Below, piece after piece: positions 57,240 through 64,000 of a stretch of 64,000 nucleotides of DNA. The translations under genes were made by a program, and so were the position numbers. Each line of letters opens with the position of its first letter. The first letter of the stretch is position 1. The stretch covers positions 46,460 through 110,459 of the forward strand of contig JACSRI010000106.1 of NCBI GenBank assembly GCA_014879845.1. Direction: 5' to 3'. This stretch comes from Opitutaceae bacterium (GTDB lineage: Bacteria > Verrucomicrobiota > Verrucomicrobiia > Opitutales > Opitutaceae). The notes beneath the pieces were generated by a model. That model did no database searches. It worked only from the letters and a program-made list of their open reading frames with translations, and was not told the origin of the DNA.

Positions 57240-58043
57240 ATGTTACCGATCTGGCGCACGTCCCTGCTGCGGAATCCGGCGTGCTCGATCCTCGTCATGC
57301 TCGCCTGCGTGACGCCGGCCGTGCATGGCGGCGATCCGGTCGCTGACCCCGCCGTGCAGGCGCAGCTGCGCGAGCGGATTCGCGATATGGCAGGCGGCAT
57401 GAAGGACGTGCCGCTGCCGGCGATCATCGAGGCATTGACCGGGCGTCGCATCCTGCACTGGCAGGGTGAGTCGCGCGACACCCTGCTCTCCGTCGCGGAC
57501 CAGATCGAGCGCCGGATCGCCGAGAGCGAGATCGAGGCCTCGCGGGTTAACGAGGCGGGCAATCGCGTCGAGACGGTCGTGATCGAGGCGATGCGCGCGG
57601 CGGGGATCGACACGCACCGGCCGCGCGCCGAATCCGGGCGGATGCGGAGCGCCGGGTATCCCGACCTCGAGGCCGAGATCGACGGCGCGGCGTTCTATAT
57701 CGAGGTGAAGACATTCAGCGCCGCCACGATCGACAGCTCCCAGCGCAGTTTTTACCTGTCGCCGTCGACGGATTTCAAAGTCACGCGCGACGCCTTTCAT
57801 CTCCTCGTGGCGATCGAGCTGGTGCCGACCTCGCGTGGGTCCTATCGCGCCCGAAGCGTGCGTTGGCTGGACCTGAGCGGATTGCGTTGCGACCTGAAGT
57901 ACGAGTTCAACGCCTCCAACCGCGACCTCTACCGCCGCGAGTCCGGGCTGGTCATCGTGGAACTGCCGGTTGCAACGGATCCATCGGCCCCGGCGATGTC
58001 ACCTCCGTCCGAACCGCCTCCGGGCCAGAGTTCTCAGCCGTAA
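57240..58043 (+). CDS. exported protein with PD-(D/E)XK-like motif
   Basis: A 267-residue protein with an N-terminal signal (MLPIWRTSLLRNPACSILVMLACVTPAVHG). The middle is helical and charged. Then YPDLEAEIDGAAFYIEVKTFS gives Asp, and Glu-x-Lys on the next strand, the PD-(D/E)XK nuclease pattern, followed by FHLLVAIEL. The C-terminus is Pro/Ser-rich. Nucleases of this fold with a signal peptide are uncommon. It could be a secreted DNase or a non-catalytic relative. The start at 57240 is chosen because it begins the signal. Confidence 0.65.
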   Translation: MLPIWRTSLLRNPACSILVMLACVTPAVHGGDPVADPAVQAQLRERIRDMAGGMKDVPLPAIIEALTGRRILHWQGESRDTLLSVADQIERRIAESEIEASRVNEAGNRVETVVIEAMRAAGIDTHRPRAESGRMRSAGYPDLEAEIDGAAFYIEVKTFSAATIDSSQRSFYLSPSTDFKVTRDAFHLLVAIELVPTSRGSYRARSVRWLDLSGLRCDLKYEFNASNRDLYRRESGLVIVELPVATDPSAPAMSPPSEPPPGQSSQP

Positions 58044-58164
58044 ATGCGGGCCGGTGGCCCGGGTGTTTGACAGGTTTGTTACGACTTCCGCGCTGGCATT
58101 CGTTCGGTGTTGAGTAAGGTGATCCCGGTAAGTGACCACGCTCCGCCGTGGTCCCTCGGCGATC

Positions 58165-58398
58165 ATGCGAACCATTCTTCCATTTCCTCTTCTTCGCGCC
58201 TCGGGCGACACCGCTCCCGATTCCGGGAGTCGCGACCCTCTCGTGTTTCCCAGCCAGGCGACAACCCTCGAACCCCCGGCGCCCAAGGTGCCGGAAGGCG
58301 AGTCGGTGAACCACGCGATCGACCAATTGCCGCGAGCACGGGCGCTGCACGACGAGATCATCGGCCTGATCCGGGCGGTGCGTGGACGGTTCGGTTGA
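58165..58398 (+). CDS. small unknown protein
   Basis: A 77-residue protein, not recognised. Its N-terminus is hydrophobic (MRTILPFPLLRASG), the middle is Pro-rich, and the end is helical (HAIDQLPRARALHDEIIGLIRAVRGRFG). No motif. It may be a chance frame. Confidence 0.3.
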   Translation: MRTILPFPLLRASGDTAPDSGSRDPLVFPSQATTLEPPAPKVPEGESVNHAIDQLPRARALHDEIIGLIRAVRGRFG

Positions 58399-58429
58399 GG
58401 CGGTCAGGGCGCCCGATTGCGGACCCGTC

Positions 58430-59068
58430 TCAGGCGTAGCGTTCTTCTTTCCAGGGATCGGCAGAGTTGGAATAACCCCGCTCCTCCCAGAATCCGAGCC
58501 GGTCCTCGGCCAGGAAGTGGATGCCCTTCACGAATTTGGCCCCCTTCCAGGCGTAAAGTTTGGGAATGATGACGCGGGCCGGCCCGCCGTGCTCGCGCGT
58601 AATTGGCGCCCCGTCGAAGCGCGTCGCGATCAGGACGTCGTCATCGAGACATTTCTCGAGCGGGACGTTGGTCGAATAGCCGTCGTAGGAGGTGAAGTAG
58701 ACAAAACGGGCGGTCGGCTTCGGTCGGACCTGTTCGTAGAGGGTGGTGAAGGCGACGCCGTCCCAGCGGCAGTCGTATTTGCTCCACGTCGTCACGCAGT
58801 GAAAATCGCTCACATCGGTGACCTGGCCCAGGGCGTTGAATGCGGCCCAGTCGAGTTCGACAGGCGCATCGACCTCGCCGTCGATCGTCAGTGTCCACGC
58901 CGTGTGGGCGATCTCCGGCTGGATGCCCAGATCGAGCACCGGGAAACCCGTGGTGAGTCGTTGGCCAGGCGGCAGCCGGTCCTGCGATGCCACCGCCCGG
59001 GACTGGAAGCCTGCGGCCTTCTGTTTCTCGGCCCACCGCTGCTTGGCGGCGATGAATTGGTCTTTCAC
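58430..59068 (-). CDS. sulfite-oxidase-like molybdopterin oxidoreductase
   Basis: A 212-residue cytoplasmic molybdopterin-domain protein of the YuiH type, with no heme or export signal. The cofactor-ligating Cys lies in DFHCVTTWSKYDCRWDGV. Other family blocks are LTIDGEVDAPVELDWAAFN, YTSYDGYSTNVPLEKCLDDDVLIA and GGPARVIIPKLYAWKGAKFVKGI. Start is GTG 59068. The substrate is unknown. Confidence 0.88.
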   Translation of the reverse strand: MKDQFIAAKQRWAEKQKAAGFQSRAVASQDRLPPGQRLTTGFPVLDLGIQPEIAHTAWTLTIDGEVDAPVELDWAAFNALGQVTDVSDFHCVTTWSKYDCRWDGVAFTTLYEQVRPKPTARFVYFTSYDGYSTNVPLEKCLDDDVLIATRFDGAPITREHGGPARVIIPKLYAWKGAKFVKGIHFLAEDRLGFWEERGYSNSADPWKEERYA

Positions 59069-59184
59069 GGGCGGGCGACGGTAGTGGCGACGGCGTATGA
59101 TGCAAGCGGCAGTGCCGGCTGGATGCGGGAAAGGACTCGCCTTGTCCGCTGGCATGCCGGATCTGCAGCGGGCGGCGGCACGGC

Positions 59185-59727
59185 TCAGCCGGCCGCCGGA
59201 AACAGCGTGGGATGGCGAAACGGAATGAGGGCCAGCGCGACCGCCGGCTCGTAGAGGGCGACCCGGTCCACCGCGTCGGCCGTGAGCAGGCCGACCGCGC
59301 CGTTGCCCTGCTTCGAATTGGTCCGGCCGAAAACCTGGTCGTCGGCATGGCCGAGCTCCACGCCGCGGCGCACGAGCGCGGCCACCGCGGGCGGGATCTC
59401 GAAGGAGGCCGTGCGGCTGCGCCCCTCGTGCCCGCGGGAGAGTACGACGACCCACGCGAAACCGTGCAGCACGCCCTCGCGGTCCTCGCAGCCACCCTCG
59501 ATGCCGACCCAATAGTCTGCATCCGCAACCTGGATGCGGGCCTTGCGTGCGCGAGCCTCGGCCCCGTGCAGAGTCTCGGCATCGCCCATCGGCTGGTGGC
59601 TCACCTCGCTCACCACGGCTGCGCCCTCCACGGTGAACTTCCGATCGGGGAACATGCGGGCGAACCCGCTGCGCGTACAGGCGATCTTCACGGGGTTGGT
59701 CGAGGCGACGACGACGCGTTCGGTCAC
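59185..59727 (-). CDS. yjjX: inosine/xanthosine triphosphatase (YjjX/DUF84 family)
   Basis: A 180-residue NTPase that removes non-canonical purine nucleotides (ITP/XTP). VVVASTNPVKIACTRSGF is the phosphate-binding start. GDAETLHGAEARARKA and DYWVGIEGGCED supply the metal and substrate residues, and QGNGAVGLLTADAVDR the rest. Start is GTG 59727. It stands alone, tail to tail with the molybdopterin protein direction. Confidence 0.88.
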   Translation of the reverse strand: MTERVVVASTNPVKIACTRSGFARMFPDRKFTVEGAAVVSEVSHQPMGDAETLHGAEARARKARIQVADADYWVGIEGGCEDREGVLHGFAWVVVLSRGHEGRSRTASFEIPPAVAALVRRGVELGHADDQVFGRTNSKQGNGAVGLLTADAVDRVALYEPAVALALIPFRHPTLFPAAG

Positions 59728-59812
59728 AGAGGCCAGCGAAGCCCCGGATCGCGCGCTGCCGAGCGAAAAGGTTCGGAGTTGCGCCCTGGATCGGGGCGTC
59801 GCCCCCTTGGGG

Positions 59813-60193
59813 ATGATGGACCCAGCGATCCAGGCGGGATTGGAAAAGGCGGGCCTTCCCGGCGCGCGCCGGCACTTGTTTGTCTGCATCGGGCCCGATT
59901 GTTGCGCGACCGACGCGGGCGAAGCGGTGTGGGTCCACATCAAGCAGCGGCTGCGCGAGACCGGTCTGCCGGCGATGCGGACCAAGGCCGCGTGCCTGCG
60001 CGTGTGCCGCGGCGGACCGTGGCTGGTGGTCTACCCCGAGGGGGTCTGGTATGGGCAGGTCGACGCCGCGCGCTTTGACCGGATCCTGCACGAGCACCTG
60101 CTCGGCGGCGTGCCGGTGGCGGAATGGGTCGCGGCGCGCAACAGCCTGGGCGGCGATGCGGGCGGTCGCGAAGCGCCACCGCCCGGGCGCTGA
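59813..60193 (+). CDS. thioredoxin-fold 2Fe-2S ferredoxin
   Basis: A 126-residue protein with four cluster-type cysteines: C25 and C30 (or C31) in HLFVCIGPDCCATD, and C61 and C65 in RTKAACLRVCRGGPWLVVYPEGVWYGQV. The spacing and GP(W)-x-VVYPEG-x-WY block are typical of the thioredoxin-like [2Fe-2S] family. It carries electrons to an unidentified partner. Alternative start 59816 is three bases on. Confidence 0.9.
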   Translation: MMDPAIQAGLEKAGLPGARRHLFVCIGPDCCATDAGEAVWVHIKQRLRETGLPAMRTKAACLRVCRGGPWLVVYPEGVWYGQVDAARFDRILHEHLLGGVPVAEWVAARNSLGGDAGGREAPPPGR

Positions 60194-60466
60194 CGACCTC
60201 CCTCCGCGCCCCGGCGCGACGCGCGGCCGCTGGGCCCGCGTGTCACCTTATTTTCACTACGGACTTCGCGGGGGGCGATGTAAAATTCCCGTCAACGCCG
60301 GCGCGCTCCGGCCGGGAAACTGGGGTGGGGTGGGCTCGTGAAATCGGGGTAATCCCCCACGGTGCCCGGGATTCGTGAGTACTGCGCAACCACCAGTAGA
60401 GGAAAAAGCTACGGATTACTTAATTGTTTGGGTCCATCGACGATTTACGCGCTAACCGCCCTTCTC

Positions 60467-60823
60467 ATGAATCGCATCCGTTCTCTCACCCTGGTTGTTT
60501 CCTTGGTCCTTGGTCTTGGCGTCGGTGCTGCGTACGCAGACGACTCCATCACGAAGTTCGACAAGCCCCCCGTCCCGACCAAGACCCCGCCGCCCACCTA
60601 TCCCGCCTCGCTCAAAGGCGTGAATGGCATGGTCGCCGTGGTCGTGATCATCGACGAGAGCGGCTCGGTCGTCGACGCCACCGTCACGAAGTCTTCGGAT
60701 CCCGCCTTCGAAAACCCCTCCATCGAGGCGATCAAGCGCTGGAAGTTCAAGCCCGCCGAGAAGGATGGCCAGGCCGTGAAGGCCAAGGTCACCATCCCCG
60801 TGCGCTTCAACGCCGAGAGCTGA
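60467..60823 (+). CDS. exported TonB C-terminal-domain protein
   Basis: A 118-residue protein with a signal peptide (MNRIRSLTLVVSLVLGLGVGAAYA) and then a TonB/TolA-type C-terminal domain: PPPTYPASLKGVNGMVAVVVIIDESGSVVDATVTKSSDPAFENPSIEAIKRWKFKPAEKDGQAVKAKVTIPVRF. Since the signal is cleaved it has no inner-membrane anchor, so it is unlikely to be a full TonB; it may be a periplasmic accessory protein. Confidence 0.88.
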   Translation: MNRIRSLTLVVSLVLGLGVGAAYADDSITKFDKPPVPTKTPPPTYPASLKGVNGMVAVVVIIDESGSVVDATVTKSSDPAFENPSIEAIKRWKFKPAEKDGQAVKAKVTIPVRFNAES

Positions 60824-60857
60824 TCGTCAATCGTCTGTATCCAAAATCTAGCTGCCT

Positions 60858-62891
60858 GTGAACTCATTCTTCCGCACGACCGGCCGCAAGATCGCGTCCG
60901 GATATGTTCTGGTCTTCGTCGTCTTCTGGGCGGTGGCCGGCCTCGCGTATTTCGCGCTGAACCAGTCCGGGCAGTCGCTCTCGAACTACTCCGACACGAC
61001 GCACGAGACCAACCTCGCCGCCAATCTTGAGTCCGAGATGCTGCAGCTGCAGCTCTCCACCGCCGCATGGCTCAATGATCCGTCCGCCGCCAACCTCGAG
61101 CGCCAGGCCGCCGCCCGGCGCGAACTCGGTGTGCTCTTCGAGCAGTCCAAGTCGGAGATCGTCGACACGGATCGCAAGAATCTCATCGCCGAGGCCCAGC
61201 GCCTGGTCGCCCAGTACGACGAGCTCTTCGGCAAGCTCGTGCAGAAGCAGAAGGAGCGCGTCGAGACCGTCGCCGCATCGCTCGACACGCCGGCCGCCGC
61301 GCTCGTGGAGGGCATCCGCCAGCTCATCGACGCGGCCCGCGCCAGCGGCGACCAGGTCGCCGCGACCAAGTCGGGCAACGCCCTGCAGAGCTACTTCGAG
61401 GCCGCCGCCGCCGCCAACAGCTACCTGCTCCGCGCCAACGACACGGTCGCCGCCACGGTGCGCACCGCCGCCGGGGAGCTGAAGAAGCACCTCGCCGAGA
61501 TCGCGAGCGATCTCAAGCAGGCCGAGGAGTTTGACGCCAGCCTCGCCGACCCGAAGAAGAAGGCGCTACTCGAGAGCCTTGCCGTCAACGCCGCCGCCTA
61601 CGCGGATGGCTTTGAGAGCGTCGTGGCCCAGACCAATGCGAAGAACAGCTTCGCCGCCGAACTCGACAAGCTTGCCCCGCAGGTCGCCGATCGCGTCACC
61701 AAGGTGCGCGATCAGGTCAAGACCCAGCAGCAGGATATTGGTGATTCGGCTGAGTCGGCCCAGGCCCGCCATGAGTGGTCCGTGATGGTGCTGTCGCTCG
61801 TCGGCTTTGCCGCCGGCATCGTCGGCGCGTTCCTCATCACCCGCAGCGTGAACCGCGGCATCACCACCCTCGCCGGGCGCCTCACGTCCACGGCCGAATC
61901 CGCCGCCGGCGCCGCCGGTCAGGTGTCGATGGCCAGCCAGTCGCTGTCCGATGGTTCGTCCCGCCAGGCCGCGTCGCTCGAGGAGACGAGTGCATCGCTC
62001 GAGGAGATGGCCGGTCAGACGCGCCGCACCGCCGAACATGCGCAGAAGGCCGAGCAGCTCGCCGGCCAGACACGCGCCGCCGCCGACTCCGGCACGAAGG
62101 ACGTCTCGGCGCTCCAGACGGCCATGGAGGCCATTCAGAATTCGTCCGCCGAGATCTCGAAGATCATCAAGACGATCGACAAGATCGCGCTCCAGACCGA
62201 CATCCTCGCGCTCAACGCCGCCGTCGAGGCCGCGCGCGCCGGTGATGCGGGCCTCGGTTTCGCGGTCGTCGCCGACGAGGTCCGCACGCTCGCGCACAAC
62301 GCCGCGCAGGCGGCCCGCGAGACGGCCGAGCGCATCTCCGAGGCCACGCAGCGCAGCACGCAGGGCGCCGAGATCAGCGCCCAGGTGGCCCGTCGTCTCG
62401 AGGAGATCACGACGAAGGCGCACGAGTTCGACGCCCTCGTGGCGGAGATCGCCGTCGCCGCGCGCGAACAGCATCAGGGCATCGAGCAGGTGACGCGTGC
62501 GGTGGCCGAGATGGACTCGGTCACGCAGGCCAACGCCGCCACCGCCGAGGAGACCGCGGCCGCCGCGGTCGATCTGACCAACCAGGCTTCGCTCCTGCAG
62601 ACGGTGGTCGCCGAACTCAATCAAATGGTCGGCGTCAATGATGCCCGCGCCATCGCGCCGGCCATCGCCAGTCCGCTCACCGCCAAGTCCACGGTGGCCA
62701 AGCAGCCGACCGCGGCCGCCAAGCCCGCCCGGGCGCCGGTCGCCTCGCGTGCGGCTTCGTCCGGTGCCGCGATGTTTGCCTCGCATGCCGCGCCGTCGTC
62801 CAACGGCCATGGTTCAGACGCCAAGGGCGACCCGCTCATCGCTCCCCGCGTGGGTGAAGGCATCCCGCCGGGAGGCGCAGATCTCTTCTGA
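60858..62891 (+). CDS. methyl-accepting chemotaxis protein
   Basis: A 677-residue transducer. The first membrane helix is at residues 12-35, a helical periplasmic sensor domain spans about 36-300, the second membrane helix is around 310-325 ([21 protein letters not shown]), and a long cytoplasmic coiled coil follows. The signalling tip is [59 protein letters not shown]. The C-terminal tail is Ala/Pro-rich, without the NWETF pentapeptide. Start is GTG 60858. It implies a chemotaxis system elsewhere. Confidence 0.95.
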   Translation: MNSFFRTTGRKIASGYVLVFVVFWAVAGLAYFALNQSGQSLSNYSDTTHETNLAANLESEMLQLQLSTAAWLNDPSAANLERQAAARRELGVLFEQSKSEIVDTDRKNLIAEAQRLVAQYDELFGKLVQKQKERVETVAASLDTPAAALVEGIRQLIDAARASGDQVAATKSGNALQSYFEAAAAANSYLLRANDTVAATVRTAAGELKKHLAEIASDLKQAEEFDASLADPKKKALLESLAVNAAAYADGFESVVAQTNAKNSFAAELDKLAPQVADRVTKVRDQVKTQQQDIGDSAESAQARHEWSVMVLSLVGFAAGIVGAFLITRSVNRGITTLAGRLTSTAESAAGAAGQVSMASQSLSDGSSRQAASLEETSASLEEMAGQTRRTAEHAQKAEQLAGQTRAAADSGTKDVSALQTAMEAIQNSSAEISKIIKTIDKIALQTDILALNAAVEAARAGDAGLGFAVVADEVRTLAHNAAQAARETAERISEATQRSTQGAEISAQVARRLEEITTKAHEFDALVAEIAVAAREQHQGIEQVTRAVAEMDSVTQANAATAEETAAAAVDLTNQASLLQTVVAELNQMVGVNDARAIAPAIASPLTAKSTVAKQPTAAAKPARAPVASRAASSGAAMFASHAAPSSNGHGSDAKGDPLIAPRVGEGIPPGGADLF

Positions 62892-62901
62892 TTTCCGAGC
62901 A

Positions 62902-62930
62902 ACGGCCGGCGCGCGAGTGCCGGCCGTTTT
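62902..62930 (+). terminator. intrinsic terminator after the chemotaxis gene
   Basis: A perfect nine-base stem, ACGGCCGGC paired with GCCGGCCGT across an eight-base loop, runs into TTTT. It sits 11 bases after the MCP stop. Confidence 0.88.
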
Positions 62931-62947
62931 GATTGCGTGAGTCCCAA

Positions 62948-62970
62948 GGGCGACCGGTCAACGGTCGCCC
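62948..62970 (+). terminator. second hairpin, terminator-like
   Basis: A perfect nine-base stem GGGCGACCG/CGGTCGCCC with a five-base loop, followed by TTCGCGTTTT. The T-run is imperfect, so it may back up the preceding terminator. Confidence 0.55.
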
Positions 62971-63257
62971 TTCGCGTTTTCGGGCGCAGCGGGTGACCGA
63001 CGTGAGTGGGGACATCGCGGCACCCCAGCCTTGCCGTTTCGCCACAAACCGTTTCTCTCGAGGCGTTAGGTTTGCCTAGTCGCAGGCGAGAGTTCGGCCA
63101 TGTGTTTCGCCAGTCCCCCCAGCCACTTACGGTCTTTCCCCGTCAAGATCTGCACAAACATCATCAAGGCGAGCGAAGCCGATTTTGCGTCACGTGTGCG
63201 AATATCGCCCAGCTGTTGAGAACAACTATCGACGTTTAGTCCCCTGATCACGCCTTC
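62971..63257. other. nuo upstream region
   Basis: About 290 bases upstream of nuoA with no supported gene. It should hold the nuo promoter; the region just before the start is AT-richer (GTTGAGAACAAC inverted repeat near 63213-63226), but no clear -35/-10 pair is evident. Confidence 0.4.
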
Positions 63258-63628
63258 ATGAACGAGACCCTCGGCAACGACCTCATCTACGTCTTCGGCT
63301 ACTGCCTGGCGGGACTGGCGTTTGCCATCGGCCCATTCGTGATCGTGGCACTCCTGGCGGCTCGCAAGACCCGCCAGTCCGCCAACAAGACCGGGCAGTT
63401 CATCGAGTGCGGCATGGAGCCGATCGGCGACGCCTGGATCCGTTACAGTGCGGTCTACTACCTCTACGCGCTGGTCTTCGTGGCTTTCGCGGTGGACGTT
63501 CTCTACCTCATCCCGGTCGCGCTCATCTATGACCGTGTGTTCGTGTGGCGCGACCTTGTCGAAACGCTGATCTTCGTAGGGATCCTGTCCCTCGTGATCG
63601 TTTACGCCTGGAAAAAAGGGGTATTTGA

Positions 63629-64000
<372 letters not shown>

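Noticed and set aside
60194..60466. A riboswitch before the TonB-domain gene
   Set aside because: The stretch is G-rich with short complementary runs, but it matches no riboswitch core that I can recognise.

Overview
The window is high-GC bacterial DNA from a Gram-negative rod. Two pieces of evidence support this: an mreB-mreC-mreD-mrdA-rodA cell-shape cluster followed by an RNase E/G gene, and signs of an outer membrane (lipoprotein, TonB-type protein, Tat system). Several traits suggest Verrucomicrobiota, perhaps Opitutales: the gene content, the sulfatase-rich sugar-degradation genes, weak Shine-Dalgarno use with frequent GTG starts, and a DnaG that has lost its zinc ligands. This assignment is inference from gene content, not a database match.

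Positions 1-17,240 form a polysaccharide-degradation and signalling region. It holds a GH38 alpha-mannosidase cut by the window edge, an aldo/keto reductase, a PAS histidine kinase with a single-domain response regulator, an exported GH38-like protein, a sulfatase, a GH78-type alpha-L-rhamnosidase, a second sulfatase on the other strand, and a large hybrid kinase with three receiver domains. The enzyme set suggests breakdown of sulfated, rhamnose- and mannose-containing glycans. A short palindrome, TACAC-N4-GTGT, lies in two of the upstream regions.

Positions about 17,460-31,884 are a Tn7-like transposon with no CRISPR genes. A divergent XRE regulator faces a chain of mostly overlapping genes. 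The chain runs from small unknown proteins, a small membrane protein and a frameshifted metallophosphoesterase, through two larger unknown proteins, to TnsA, TnsB, TnsC and two different TniQ/TnsD-type proteins. Two matching inverted repeats flank the promoter and are the obvious operators. A pair of 191-residue paralogues and a structured non-coding stretch follow. The element abuts the 3' end of the RNase E/G gene, where three tandem AT-rich repeats resemble TnsB-binding sites. A broken higA-like antitoxin remnant lies at the other border.

Positions 31,885-45,374, all on the minus strand, are core genes: a TPR lipoprotein, dnaG, rpoD, tatA, mreB, mreC, mreD, mrdA, rodA and rng. Positions 45,432-50,201, on the plus strand, hold a DUF362-like exported protein, a stand-alone nuoA, a fusion of a PTS EIIA domain to a DacZ-like diadenylate cyclase, and an ABC-type pair with a degenerate ATPase. 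A tRNA-His follows.

Positions 50,493-64,000 are mixed: an exported RraA-like protein, a PIN/TRAM membrane protein, three response regulators (one with Glu at the phosphorylation site), a membrane protein with an acyltransferase, an exported PD-(D/E)XK-type protein, a molybdopterin oxidoreductase, a YjjX-type NTPase, a 2Fe-2S ferredoxin, a TonB-domain protein, a chemotaxis receptor, and the start of a second complex I locus (nuoA, nuoB) cut by the window end.
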